From contig NC_018010.1 in NCBI RefSeq assembly GCF_000265405.1, forward strand, positions 4,132,596 through 4,196,595: a stretch of 64,000 bases of DNA, written 5' to 3'. Shown here piece by piece: positions 10,061 to 18,918 of the stretch. The position numbers were made by a program, and so were the translations under genes. This DNA comes from Belliella baltica DSM 15883 (lineage in GTDB: Bacteria; Bacteroidota; Bacteroidia; Cytophagales; Cyclobacteriaceae). How positions within the stretch are numbered: position 1 is the stretch's first letter; each line of letters opens with the position of its first letter. The notes below the pieces were generated by a model. It searched no databases, had not been told where the DNA came from, and saw nothing but the letters and a program-made list of their open reading frames with translations.

Positions 10061-10672
10061 AATTTCATTAATAAAATTAAGCGCACTACTTGGGCTAATA
10101 ATTAAAATAAATACAATACCAATTAATGCCCCATATAAATGGGCATCATGATTGACGCCATCATTACCTTTTTTGGCTTGTACCACAGAATAAATCAAAA
10201 ATAAAATTCCCAATGCAAAACCTGGAAGGCAAATAATACCAAACAGACAAATGTCCGAAAGCGGCATTAGAATGATACTTGCAAAAACTGTCGCTGCTAC
10301 TCCTCCACTTGCCCCCAATGCTCTGTAGAAACTATGATTTTGATGCTTCAGGAATGTTGGAACATCTGCAATCACAATTGCTGCTACATAGAATAGCACA
10401 AACACAACTGTACCAGGGATAAAACCTAAACGGTATAATAAGAATTGCTCCACTGCACCTCCAAAGAAATAAAAGGTGAACATATTGAACAGCAAGTGCA
10501 TGCTGTCCTTATGGATAAATCCAGAAAGAACGAACCTGTCATATTGATTCTTATTCTTAATTAAGTAAGGTGTGAACATCCACCTATCAAGTATCGATGG
10601 ATTTTTGAACCCCCAGTATGAAGTCATAACGGTGATCACTATAAGGACCACCGTCGTTGATAATTCTATCAT
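10040..10672 (-). CDS. Rhomboid family intramembrane serine protease
   Basis: This 210-residue multi-pass membrane protein has the rhomboid fingerprint: HLLFNMFTFYFFG in an early helix, the nucleophile motif GASGGV in TM4 and the catalytic His in NHDAHLYGALIG in TM6. Six hydrophobic helices can be drawn. It cleaves membrane-spanning substrates near the outer leaflet. Its stop codon lies inside the shared terminator. Its start is 10 bases after the polyprenyl synthase stop, so it is probably the last gene of an rnr-polyprenyl synthase-rhomboid transcript. Its physiological substrate is not predictable. Confidence 0.92.
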   Translation of the reverse strand: MIELSTTVVLIVITVMTSYWGFKNPSILDRWMFTPYLIKNKNQYDRFVLSGFIHKDSMHLLFNMFTFYFFGGAVEQFLLYRLGFIPGTVVFVLFYVAAIVIADVPTFLKHQNHSFYRALGASGGVAATVFASIILMPLSDICLFGIICLPGFALGILFLIYSVVQAKKGNDGVNHDAHLYGALIGIVFILIISPSSALNFINEIKSFRLF

Positions 10673-10682
10673 GTAATTCTAT

Positions 10683-11678
10683 TTATTTTTCTCTGTGAAC
10701 CAAATCTTCGGTTAATTCAAGTAAAGCACTAAAGCTTGATTTTATTGGTACATCTAATGAGTTGAACTGATCAAATCCTTTTTTGAAATAATCATGCATC
10801 TTAGCTTCTGTTAGTGCTTTGATTCCGATTTGGTTATAAATCGAAGTTACAGCTTTTACTTTTTCCTGCTTATCAAAATCAACTTTAGCTAGCCAATCTT
10901 CCAATTGGTTTTTCAACTCACCTTGCGCAAGCTCTTTCGCTTTAATCAATAAAAACGTTTTTTTATTGGCGATAATATCTCCACCTACTTGCTTTCCGAA
11001 TTTTGCTTGATCCGCATAAACGTCCAGTAAATCATCCTTGAGTTGGAATCCAATGCCAATATTCACTCCAAAATCATACAGCTTCTGTGCTTCTTCTCGA
11101 GGAGCATCTGCTAAAATTGCACCAAATTGCAAAGCAAAACCCAATAGAACAGCTGTCTTTTGTCTGATCATATCAATATAATCTTCCTCTAGAACAGTTT
11201 CTATTTTTTCAAAATTCATATCATGCTGCTGTCCTTCGCAAACTTCAGCTGCCGTTTGATTGAATAGCCGAAGTGCTTCGGGAAGCTTTTCCGGAGACAC
11301 ATTCACCAACATTTCATAAGCCTTTACCAACATTACATCACCTGAAAGTATGGCTGTGTTTGCATTCCATTTCTCGTGAACAGTAGCTTTGCCTCTTCTC
11401 AGCGGTGCATCATCCATGATATCATCATGCATCAAGGTAAAGTTATGAAATACCTCAACCGCTGATGCAGGTGTCAGAATGGAGCTATAATCTTCTTTGT
11501 AGAGTGAATATGCCATCAAAGTCAATAAAGGACGAATTCTTTTTCCTCCGAGACTCATGATATAGCTTATCGGCTCGTACAATTCGATTGGAAAATTCCC
11601 ATATTGGAATCCTTGGATATGATTTTCTAAATCTTGTAAAAGCTTACTTACGCTTACGGGAGTTGTTGTTTGATTCAT
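10683..11678 (-). CDS. Polyprenyl synthetase (trans-isoprenyl diphosphate synthase)
   Basis: An all-helical prenyltransferase of about 331 residues. The first aspartate-rich motif is in LMHDDIMDDAPLRRG and the second in FQLKDDLLDVY, with GGKRIRPLL near the N-terminus for IPP binding. It condenses IPP with allylic diphosphates to give geranylgeranyl- or longer-chain diphosphates for quinones or carotenoids. The bulky residues before the first motif do not settle chain length. I chose the ATG at 11678. An ATG at 11687 (MQVMNQ) is possible. Either way the gene overlaps the 3' end of rnr by 35-44 bases, which implies translational coupling. Confidence 0.9.
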   Translation of the reverse strand: MNQTTTPVSVSKLLQDLENHIQGFQYGNFPIELYEPISYIMSLGGKRIRPLLTLMAYSLYKEDYSSILTPASAVEVFHNFTLMHDDIMDDAPLRRGKATVHEKWNANTAILSGDVMLVKAYEMLVNVSPEKLPEALRLFNQTAAEVCEGQQHDMNFEKIETVLEEDYIDMIRQKTAVLLGFALQFGAILADAPREEAQKLYDFGVNIGIGFQLKDDLLDVYADQAKFGKQVGGDIIANKKTFLLIKAKELAQGELKNQLEDWLAKVDFDKQEKVKAVTSIYNQIGIKALTEAKMHDYFKKGFDQFNSLDVPIKSSFSALLELTEDLVHREK

Positions 11679-13845
11679 TACCTGCAAATTCCAAATCTAT
11701 AGTTCTTCTATCTATGTCAGTAGCAACTACTCTGACACTTACTTTATCACCCAATGTGATCATTTTTTTATTTTTTGTTCCAATTAAGCGCATGTTTTTT
11801 TCGTCAAACTCATAGTAATCATCATTCATATCCTGAACTCTGATCATTCCTTCACACTTTGTCTCTGTGATTTCCACAAAAACTCCCCACTCTGTGACTC
11901 CAACAACAATCCCATCATAATCCTTATCTTCTGCAAGTGCCATAAATTCCACTTGCTTGTATTTGATTGAGGCACGTTCTGCGTTTGATGCCCTTTTCTC
12001 TCTATCTGAAGAATGCAAACACTTGTCTTCCCAAGTCTCTGACTCAGGAGATTTGCCACCATCAAGATAATGCTGCAATAACCTATGAACCATCATGTCA
12101 GGATACCTTCTGATAGGCGATGTGAAATGCGTATAATGCTTAAAAGCTAATCCAAAGTGACCCTTTGGTTCCACAGTGTAAATTGCTTTCGCCATACTTC
12201 TGATCGCCAATTGCTCTAACACATTTTGCTCTGGTTTCCCTTGAATTTCGTCCATCAACTGATTCAAGGCTTTTGAAATTCTATTCCCTTCACCAACTTT
12301 TATTTCATGTCCAAACTTCTTTGCAAAATTTGAAAATGTTTCTAAACGCTCCAAATCAGGATGATCGTGAACTCTATATACAAAAGTATCCGCTCCTTTG
12401 TTTTTATCAAAGATAAACTCTGCCACTGTCCTATTCGCTAAAAGCATAAATTCTTCAATCATTTTGTGAATGTCCTTACGCTCCTTTACAAAAAGCCCAA
12501 GGGGAGTGCCCTTTTCATCTAATTGAAATTTTACTTCCACAGTCTCAAAGTTAACAGCCCCTTTGTCAAATCTTCTTCTACGAAGCTTTTTAGCCATATC
12601 ATTCAAGAAGGTCAACTCTTCAAAGAAATCACCACTTTGATTATCGATATTTTCCTGAGCTTGCTCGTAAGCAAATCTCCTATCGGAATGAATAACGGTT
12701 CTACCTATCCAATGCTTCACTACATCTGCATTTTCATCCATTTCAAAAACACAAGAAAATGTAAGTTTATCTTCATTGGGACGCAAGGAACAAAGTCCAT
12801 TACTCAACCGCTCCGGAAGCATAGGAATGGTCCTATCTACCAAATATACAGAAGTCGCTCTATCATAAGCTTCTTTTTCAAGACCTGTTTTTGGCTTTAC
12901 ATAGTGTGTTACGTCGGCAATATGAACACCTATTTCAAAATTACCATTGTCCAATACCCTATAAGAAATAGCATCATCAAAATCTTTTGCATCTGCCGGA
13001 TCTATGGTGAAAGTGGTGATTCCTCTGAAATCCTTTCTATTTTTAATTTCTTCCTTGGAAATCTCATCCGAGATCGCTTCTGCTTCTTTTGTGATATCTT
13101 CTGGATACTCGAATGGCAGTCCAAATTCAGCCATAATGGAATGTATCTCCACCTCATGCTCTCCTGCTTTTCCTAAAACTCGAGTTACTTTACCTGTTGG
13201 GTTTTTGTCACCTTCTCTCCATTCAGTCATCTTGACGACAACCTTCTGATTGTGCTCCGCACCACCAAGATCACCTTTGTGGACAAAGATATCATGATGC
13301 ATTTTCTTGAAATCAGGAACAACAAAGGCAAATCGAGGGGAAATCTCAACTCTCCCAACAAACTCGTCTCGACTTCTTTCTAAAAGTTCGAGTACTTTTC
13401 CTTCCATTCTACCTGTATGCCCTTTTAGTGGATAAACCATCACTCTCACTCTATCTCCATCTAGTGCATTTTTTAAATCAGCTTCTTTGATCAATATATC
13501 CTCTTCAATGTTATGCTTAGCATCCACTACAATATATGCGAATCGAGGATTCACAAAATCTACTACACCTTCTATAAAATCAGGTTCTTTGTTTGATGAA
13601 AAATAATTCCTAGGCGATTTTGAAATCGAACCTCCAGCTGCCAGTTTATGAAGGATCGGCTCTACACCACCTTTCACAACTGAATCTCGGATTTCTAATT
13701 TTTTAACAATTTGCTTGGAGTTAAATTCTTCTCCAAAATGATTATCTAAAAAGTTCAATACTTTTCTTGCTAACTGAGCGGAATCCATTACTTTCCCGCC
13801 TTTAGCTTTGCCTTTACTGGCTTGATTCTTTGATTTTCTTCCCAT
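11644..13845 (-). CDS. rnr: Ribonuclease R
   Basis: A 733-residue RNase II/R family 3'-5' exoribonuclease. In order it has a lysine-rich N-terminus with a winged-helix region (about 20-85), two cold-shock/OB domains (about 90-240), the RNB catalytic domain starting near residue 285 with the Mg-binding set DPADAKDFDDAI and the VHIADVTHYV and LPERLSNGLCSLRPN signatures, and a C-terminal S1 domain (about 640-720; YDGIVVGVTEWGVFVEI). It ends in a basic tail (NNSRKRK). It degrades structured RNA in the cytoplasm. Length is normal for RNase R. It heads the cluster with polyprenyl synthase and rhomboid protease. Confidence 0.96.
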   Translation of the reverse strand: MGRKSKNQASKGKAKGGKVMDSAQLARKVLNFLDNHFGEEFNSKQIVKKLEIRDSVVKGGVEPILHKLAAGGSISKSPRNYFSSNKEPDFIEGVVDFVNPRFAYIVVDAKHNIEEDILIKEADLKNALDGDRVRVMVYPLKGHTGRMEGKVLELLERSRDEFVGRVEISPRFAFVVPDFKKMHHDIFVHKGDLGGAEHNQKVVVKMTEWREGDKNPTGKVTRVLGKAGEHEVEIHSIMAEFGLPFEYPEDITKEAEAISDEISKEEIKNRKDFRGITTFTIDPADAKDFDDAISYRVLDNGNFEIGVHIADVTHYVKPKTGLEKEAYDRATSVYLVDRTIPMLPERLSNGLCSLRPNEDKLTFSCVFEMDENADVVKHWIGRTVIHSDRRFAYEQAQENIDNQSGDFFEELTFLNDMAKKLRRRRFDKGAVNFETVEVKFQLDEKGTPLGLFVKERKDIHKMIEEFMLLANRTVAEFIFDKNKGADTFVYRVHDHPDLERLETFSNFAKKFGHEIKVGEGNRISKALNQLMDEIQGKPEQNVLEQLAIRSMAKAIYTVEPKGHFGLAFKHYTHFTSPIRRYPDMMVHRLLQHYLDGGKSPESETWEDKCLHSSDREKRASNAERASIKYKQVEFMALAEDKDYDGIVVGVTEWGVFVEITETKCEGMIRVQDMNDDYYEFDEKNMRLIGTKNKKMITLGDKVSVRVVATDIDRRTIDLEFAGNESNNNSRKRK

Positions 13846-14139
13846 AAAAATGAGTTTTTAATATTTTTCTTAATTTAATGATTATCCAGTTCGGAAATAA
13901 GGATTTCCAAACAAAGTATAGGATTGATTTTAAAAAGGGGTGTTTTTGATTTCTTGGAGGGCTTCAAGAAGCTTCCACTTGAAAAGTAGGGACAAAAACT
14001 CTTAACTTTCGGGCTGCTATTCAAAACTTTTTCACTTACGATACCCAAAGATAAGAATAAGAATATTGCCAAAAAGGTTCAAAAGGAAGAAAAAGAAGAG
14101 AACAAGTTGACAATTTGATTAGAAAACTTGCTCTTAAGA
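13846..14139. other. Intergenic stretch with no recognisable gene
   Basis: 294 bases between the start of rnr and the end of the broken ATPase gene. Only weak, short frames with no family resemblance are present. The rnr promoter should lie here on the minus strand, but I could not assign boxes. Confidence 0.5.
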
Positions 14140-15303
14140 TTAAAACTTCGGGAAATCCCTCCATGAAACCAAATTGCCTGCAGATCGCTTTTGGTTTTCA
14201 TTCCCTCCATAAACCAAGATTTTTTGGAGTCCTTCAATTTTTGAAATCTGCTCAAATTTATTAAGACTATCAAACATGTCGGTTGTGACGGTTTTGAAGG
14301 CTTTGAATTCCACAATGCTTTAATCCAATCCCTTGTCCACAAGCAGATCAACTTCATTGCCTCCAGAATCTCTCCAAAACCATATATCTTCTACATTATT
14401 TGCATGATGCATTTGTTTTACATATTCCGCAATCATCATATTTTCAAATAAGGCTCCTTTAAAAGGATGAATCAACAATTTCTCAGCGGAAGAGATTTTA
14501 AGCAAGTGGCAAAGCAATCCTGTGTCATAAAAATACAGCTTCGGAGTTTTCAAAACTCTCTTGCTAAAATTCTTATAATATGGGTAGAGCTGAAAAGTAA
14601 TGAAACTTTGCTCCAGTGCGGAAAGCCAGGCTTTGGCAGTAGGCTGAGTTATCCCACATTCATTTGCCAAAGCATTCAAATTCAGTAACTGTCCCGCATG
14701 AGCTGCACAAAGCGACAGAAAATTCTGAAATAAGCGCATTTCCCTAATCGCAATCAATTCACTTACATCACGATTGATGTAAGTTTGTATGTAGTTCGAA
14801 TAAAATATTTTTGTCGGAATGTCTCTATGATAAATAGCTGGATTGTACCCTTTGACCAAATTATCCAAGAATTCATCTTGCAACAAACCAGCTGAACTTA
14901 GTTCTAGATGATCTAAAGGGAAAAGCTTAAAAATAGCAACTCTCCCTGCCAAACTCTGAGTTATGCTCTGCATCAAATGGAAGTTTTGGGAACCTGACAA
15001 CACATAAGATCCCATCCTTTCAGGATGCTCGTCCACTTTGGTTTGAAGATAGGAAAAGAGCGCAGGCACTCTCTGAACTTCGTCGAAAATCACTTGAAGA
15101 TCGTATTCTTCCAAAAACCCATTGGGATCTTTTTCAGCAAAATTCCGAAAATCAGGATTTTCAAGACTGATATAGCGATAATCGCGAAACAAATCCTTCA
15201 ATAAAGTAGTCTTTCCAGATTGTCTTGGGCCAGTCAGAGCGATGATGGGATACTTTGGTATCATCTCCTTTACTGCATCATATAACCTCCTGTTAATCAG
15301 CAT
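14140..15303 (-). pseudogene. AAA_14/DUF4143-type ATP-binding protein (COG1373-like), interrupted by one in-frame TAA
   Basis: Residues 1-327 are an intact N-terminal part: Walker A GPRQSGKTTLL, Walker B QVIFDEVQRVP, sensor VLSGSQNFHLM, then a DUF4143 region (ECGITQPTAKAWLSALEQ; LYFYDTGLLCHLL; WFWRDSGGNEVDLLVDKG). A TAA at 14322-14320 stops the frame at ...VDKGLD. Reading straight on in the same frame gives 60 more residues without another stop, starting SIVEFKAFKT and ending KILVYGGNENQKR...GNLVSWRDF, then TAA at 14140. That is the expected C-terminal nuclease-like end of the family. The total would be 388 codons, the normal size, so a single base change appears to have inactivated it, unless the truncated form works or the stop is read through. 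A 22-bp repeat array lies directly upstream. Confidence 0.85.
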
Positions 15304-15328
15304 TTTTTTATTTCAAAATTAATACAAA

Positions 15329-15453
15329 TTTTGAATTAACACGAACTCAATTTTGAATTAACACGTATTTTATTTTTAAATAACATGACATCCATTTTGA
15401 AACAACACGTCGAGAATTTTGAAATAACATAAAGCTAATTTTAAAAAAACACT
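15329..15453 (-). repeat. Six tandem 22-bp repeats upstream of the broken ATPase gene
   Basis: Plus-strand 15-mers resembling TTTTGAAWYAACAYG start at 15329, 15351, 15373, 15395, 15417 and 15439, every 22 bases exactly. Between them are 7-base variable segments (aactcaa, tatttta, acatcca, tcgagaa, aagctaa). Copies 1 and 2 are identical; copies 3 and 6 are the most diverged. A weaker partial match lies nearer the gene at about 15311-15325. The array ends 26 bases before the ATPase ATG. The period is close to two DNA turns, which fits a protein-binding operator array. CRISPR is excluded by the short unit. Function is inference. Confidence 0.85.
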
Positions 15454-15461
15454 TATTTCAA

Positions 15462-16199
15462 TCACTCTTGTTCTAAATCTAAATTGATAATCTCAAAATC
15501 AATTTCCGGTGGCAAGCCTTGAAAAGCCAAATAAATCTGTGCGGTCACCAAAACATCTCTCAAACAATATTCACGAATTGACTGCAAATCATTTTGATTA
15601 TAATAGGCATCATTCACTTGAGAACCATCAATTCCTTCTTTAGAAGTCGGAATATCAAAAACTGCTGCCAATAATTCCAGTCTTGTATAATGCTTGTAGT
15701 CACCAAATTTCCATAACTCCAAAGTATCCAAGTGCCTTATTTCCCAAGGCTTCTTTCCAGCCATCTGAAGTGGCTCTGGCAAAGGAATTCTATTAATCAA
15801 AATTCTTCTGGCGAGATAGGGAAAGTCAAACTCTTTCCCGTTGTGGGCGCACAAAGTCCAAGATTTCTTTTGAAGCAATTCTGAAAACTCTAATAGCGTC
15901 TCATATTCATTGTCTGAAGCATAACTCTTAGTTCGGAATCTTAAGGTCTCACTTTCTTTATCAAACTTAAAGTAGCCTACACCTACACAGATTACTTTTC
16001 CAAACTCTGCATAAATACCCGCTTTTTCAAAGAAAAGACTTCCTTCTTCACTCTCTGCATCAGACTTGTGGATTAGTTTTTCCTTTTTGATCCACTCATC
16101 CTGAATCCTCTCCGGAAGTGCATCAAAATTTGATTCAGCAGAAGCTGTCTCTATATCCAAAAACAGGACATCACTCAATTCATTTAAAAAATCAGTCAT
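15462..16199 (-). CDS. Predicted 3'-5' exonuclease, PolB-like DEDD family
   Basis: About 245 residues. The DEDD exonuclease motifs are in order: LFLDIETA near residue 10, HNGKEFDFPYLARR in the middle and YCLRDVLVTAQIYL near the C-terminus. This matches the stand-alone 'predicted 3'-5' exonuclease related to the exonuclease domain of PolB'. There is no polymerase domain. The start is set at ATG 16199 (MTDFLNEL), just 7 bases after the stop of the upstream gene; an ATG at 16235 would overlap that gene. It is likely a cytoplasmic DNA or RNA trimming enzyme, substrate unknown. It is the third gene of a lipB-hypothetical-exonuclease run. The repeat array starts just past its stop. Confidence 0.85.
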   Translation of the reverse strand: MTDFLNELSDVLFLDIETASAESNFDALPERIQDEWIKKEKLIHKSDAESEEGSLFFEKAGIYAEFGKVICVGVGYFKFDKESETLRFRTKSYASDNEYETLLEFSELLQKKSWTLCAHNGKEFDFPYLARRILINRIPLPEPLQMAGKKPWEIRHLDTLELWKFGDYKHYTRLELLAAVFDIPTSKEGIDGSQVNDAYYNQNDLQSIREYCLRDVLVTAQIYLAFQGLPPEIDFEIINLDLEQE

Positions 16200-16206
16200 G
16201 TTATTT

Positions 16207-16608
16207 TTATCTATGCAAAACACCTTCGAGACCAAGCTCGGGAATCATACGCACATTCGAAGGATCCATGCTACCTTCTGTAAAGATAAACTTTTTGTCG
16301 AAAATCTGATCTAAAATATAGTAACTAACCCAAAATTCATTATTCAATACAAATACTGCTGGATCAATGGGTTCTACTTTAGCGACTGACTCAGAGCCCA
16401 ATTCTTGGATCATATGCCTAAGGACAGAAGTCTTCTTTTCCTCTCCATTTATATTTCCATAGCCTTTAGAAGTGATCATTACTGTATGTAACTCTATCAA
16501 GTTCAAATTGATAATATAAACTGACCACTCCTCATTCCCATTAACTATTTCTTTTGCAATAGCCAATTTTACACCCGTAACTGGTTGAAAATCAATGTCT
16601 TTTTTCAT
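16207..16608 (-). CDS. Conserved hypothetical protein, ~133 residues
   Basis: I do not recognise a characterised family. The sequence is a soluble alpha/beta protein starting MKKDIDFQPVTGVKLAI, with NLNLIELHTVMITSKGYGNING, a central RHMIQELG helix and FVLNNEFWVSYYILDQIFDKKF near the end. No signal peptide or membrane segment is visible. ATG 16608 is preferred because the earlier ATG at 16668 would overlap lipB by 38 bases. It sits between lipB and a PolB-like exonuclease with short gaps, so the three are probably cotranscribed. I recall similar short proteins in other Bacteroidota, but that is from memory, not a search. Confidence 0.75.
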   Translation of the reverse strand: MKKDIDFQPVTGVKLAIAKEIVNGNEEWSVYIINLNLIELHTVMITSKGYGNINGEEKKTSVLRHMIQELGSESVAKVEPIDPAVFVLNNEFWVSYYILDQIFDKKFIFTEGSMDPSNVRMIPELGLEGVLHR

Positions 16609-16630
16609 CCTAATTTTTATGTCAATATCC

Positions 16631-17407
16631 TTAACCCTCAACAAATTCCATTTCGAATAAATGGCCAATATGTGCTTTTACTTTATGCTTAACTTCATTT
16701 TCATCAACAGGTCTTCCCAATTCCAAATGCATAGATGTGACCGCTTTATCAGCAATTCCACAGGGGACAATATTTTTGAAATAATCTAAGTCAGCATTGA
16801 CATTGAAAGCGAATCCATGCATAGTCACCCAGCGACTGGACTTTACACCAAGGGCACATATTTTTCTCGGATTCTCCTGTTTGAGGTGATCGAGCCATAC
16901 ACCCGTCAGCCCTTCTATTCTTCCTGCTTCAATTCCATATTCTCTAAGCGTAAGAATAATCGCTTCTTCCAAAAGTCTTAAATACTTATGAATATCTGTG
17001 AAAAAATTATCCAAATCCAAAATTGGATAACCAACAAGTTGACCAGGGCCATGATAGGTAATATCTCCACCCCGATTGATTTTATAAAATGTCGCCTCTT
17101 TTTCCTGAAGCCCTTTTTCATCTAGTAATAGATGAGCTAGCTCCCCACTTTTTCCCAATGTATAGACATGTGGGTGTTCTACGAAAAAAAGATAATTCTC
17201 TGTAATTTGCTGCTCTTTCTCGCCAACCTTTCTATTTTCAATCTTCAAAGCAACCGTTTTTGCGAAAATTTCTTCCTGAAAATCCCAGGTCTCCTTATAA
17301 TCCTTTCGGCCAAGGTCTAGAAATTTTACTTTTTTATTTATAATTTGATTCACAGTTATTGTTAATTTCTTTGACAAACGCCAATAGTTAAACTTCAGTT
17401 CTGACAA
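16631..17407 (-). CDS. lipB: Octanoyl-[ACP]:protein octanoyltransferase
   Basis: LipB moves octanoyl groups from acyl carrier protein to lipoyl domains, the first step of lipoate synthesis. Family motifs are YHGPGQLVGYPILDL, GLTGVWL, CALGVKSSRWVTMHGFAFNV (catalytic Lys) and IVPCGI (catalytic Cys). The annotated frame of 258 residues has ~28 residues before KVKFLDLGRKDYKE, where many LipB proteins begin, so the true start may be an internal non-ATG codon. I kept the only in-frame ATG. It is divergent from the YraN-family gene, with a 58-base gap. Confidence 0.92.
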   Translation of the reverse strand: MSELKFNYWRLSKKLTITVNQIINKKVKFLDLGRKDYKETWDFQEEIFAKTVALKIENRKVGEKEQQITENYLFFVEHPHVYTLGKSGELAHLLLDEKGLQEKEATFYKINRGGDITYHGPGQLVGYPILDLDNFFTDIHKYLRLLEEAIILTLREYGIEAGRIEGLTGVWLDHLKQENPRKICALGVKSSRWVTMHGFAFNVNADLDYFKNIVPCGIADKAVTSMHLELGRPVDENEVKHKVKAHIGHLFEMEFVEG

Positions 17408-17465
17408 TTACTTGGCAGAGTCAATGATTTTTAAATTGATTTTTCAAAATTAAACAAATATTGTG

Positions 17466-17822
17466 ATGGCAGAGCATAATGAAAAAGGAAAGCGTGCAGA
17501 AGAGTTGGCCAAGGATTGGCTGACGGGTAAGGGGTATGTTTTTAGAGAAGCAAATTACCGATATAGTCATTCAGAAATTGACTTGATTTTTGAATACAAA
17601 GACCTTCTTGTATTTGTTGAGGTAAAATTTAGAAGTGGTGTAGGCTTTGGATTTGCCGAAGAATTTGTTGACTATACCAAGAGAAAGCTAATCATCAAAG
17701 CTGCTGATCATTATATTCATGAAAATGATTGGCACAAAGACATTCGTTTTGATATCGTAGGAGTATATCAAGATAAAAATGGAAATGTTAATTTTAGACA
17801 ATTTGAGGATGCATTTTATTAA
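17466..17822 (+). CDS. YraN/UPF0102 family protein (endonuclease-like fold)
   Basis: 118 residues from ATG 17466 (a GTG 3 bases earlier is also in frame). The family signature is clear: GKRAEELAKDWLTGKGY, then SEIDLIFEYKDLLVFVEVKFRS, which carries the D-ExK restriction-nuclease-like core, then TKRKLIIKAADHYI. The family is widespread and small, with an unproven role in DNA processing. It stands alone on the plus strand between lipB and the cytochrome gene. Confidence 0.88.
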   Translation: MAEHNEKGKRAEELAKDWLTGKGYVFREANYRYSHSEIDLIFEYKDLLVFVEVKFRSGVGFGFAEEFVDYTKRKLIIKAADHYIHENDWHKDIRFDIVGVYQDKNGNVNFRQFEDAFY

Positions 17823-17825
17823 AAA

Positions 17826-17845
17826 AGCCCTCCAAACAGAGGGCT
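17826..17845 (-). terminator. Terminator of the cytochrome c gene
   Basis: AGCCCTC / GAGGGCT arms with a 6-base loop. On the minus strand the stem is followed by six T, so it ends the cytochrome transcript just past its stop. Confidence 0.8.
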
Positions 17846-17850
17846 AAAGA

Positions 17851-18828
17851 TCAGCTTTTAGGCTTAAATCTCTCAACATAGTTTTCGACTGGATCTAGCG
17901 ATTGCAAATAGCGATAAATCGCTCGCAGATCAGACTCTTCCATTCCAGAATACATGACCCAAGGCATTATAGTCTGAAAATCATCAGGAGCTAATTTTTC
18001 AGGGACATAATTGTTATCATCACTATACATTTTGAAACGTTGCACAAACATATCTTCTGTCCAATTCTTCAAACCACTTTCATGGGGCGTTAGATTTGGG
18101 GTGACTAAAATCCCTCCTGGCATTTCCATTTCTCGACCTCCTGCTAATTTTTCACCTACAAAGCTCCCATTTTCAAACTTGGTATGACAATCAGCACATG
18201 CGGCTGCATTGACCAAATATCCTCCATAGGCTATCTGATCACTTGGATCAGGTTTTTCAGTGAAATTAGCTTTCTCAGGCATTGTTTTCAAAATCAAACT
18301 AAAAGGAAAATCGGCTTTGGATTTAGGATGATTTGTATTTATTGGATCAAGTGTTCTAAGATAAGCTATTATAGCTTCCAAATCTTTAACATCCAATTGC
18401 CCATAGTTTTTGTAAGGCATAATTGGAAAAATAGCAGATCCATCTTTTCTAACTCCAGTAGAAATCAACCTTAAAAGCTCACCATCAGTCCAATCACCTA
18501 TTCCCGCAGGCGTAATGTTAGCGGAAATAAATGTCCCTGGAAAACCCATCTTCTGATCAAAAACCTCCCCACCTGAACTCTCGGTTCCAGGAACTATAGG
18601 TCCAGAAAATAGACTGAAATCTCTCACAGAATGACAATCAACACAAACCATAACATGGTTTGCTAAATACTTTCCATATGCAACTTTTTCGTCAGTAATC
18701 TCTACCTTGAAATCAGCCGGCGGATCTCCAACATTTGGTAGTGCAAAGCTGATATATGCCACAGCTAATAAAATCAATATGACAAGTGAAGTAACAAAAT
18801 ATGCTAAAATCTTAATCCCCTTTTTCAT
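17851..18828 (-). CDS. Membrane-anchored dihaem cytochrome c
   Basis: 325 residues. An N-terminal hydrophobic helix (about 7-29) acts as anchor or signal. Two class-I type haem sites follow, CVDCHS (~residue 62) and CADCHT (~residue 211), each in its own cytochrome domain. Distal Met candidates sit in PIMPYKNYG and IMPWVMYSG. The repeat of the KYLANH / GYLVNAA helix before each CxxCH shows internal duplication. It would carry electrons in the periplasm. No dehydrogenase partner is adjacent, so the donor and acceptor are unknown. It has its own terminator. Confidence 0.9.
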   Translation of the reverse strand: MKKGIKILAYFVTSLVILILLAVAYISFALPNVGDPPADFKVEITDEKVAYGKYLANHVMVCVDCHSVRDFSLFSGPIVPGTESSGGEVFDQKMGFPGTFISANITPAGIGDWTDGELLRLISTGVRKDGSAIFPIMPYKNYGQLDVKDLEAIIAYLRTLDPINTNHPKSKADFPFSLILKTMPEKANFTEKPDPSDQIAYGGYLVNAAACADCHTKFENGSFVGEKLAGGREMEMPGGILVTPNLTPHESGLKNWTEDMFVQRFKMYSDDNNYVPEKLAPDDFQTIMPWVMYSGMEESDLRAIYRYLQSLDPVENYVERFKPKS

Positions 18829-18918
18829 AATTATCTTTTTTACATGTTTAATTTCTCTTATTAAAAATCACCTATTATCCTTCTAAAGCTTTCACCCTAA
18901 TGAGTGATATTGTTTTTA

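Noticed and set aside
12523..13176. 217-codon plus-strand frame opposite rnr
   Set aside because: It lies wholly antisense to the well-conserved RNase R gene, has no family features and no promoter; it is a shadow of the minus-strand codon pattern.
14079..14357. 92-codon minus-strand frame overlapping the end of the ATPase pseudogene
   Set aside because: It uses a different frame from the ATPase; the in-frame continuation after the TAA carries the expected C-terminal motifs, so this frame is chance.
15329..15453. CRISPR array
   Set aside because: The repeats are 15 bp with 7-bp spacers and there are no cas genes; far below CRISPR dimensions.
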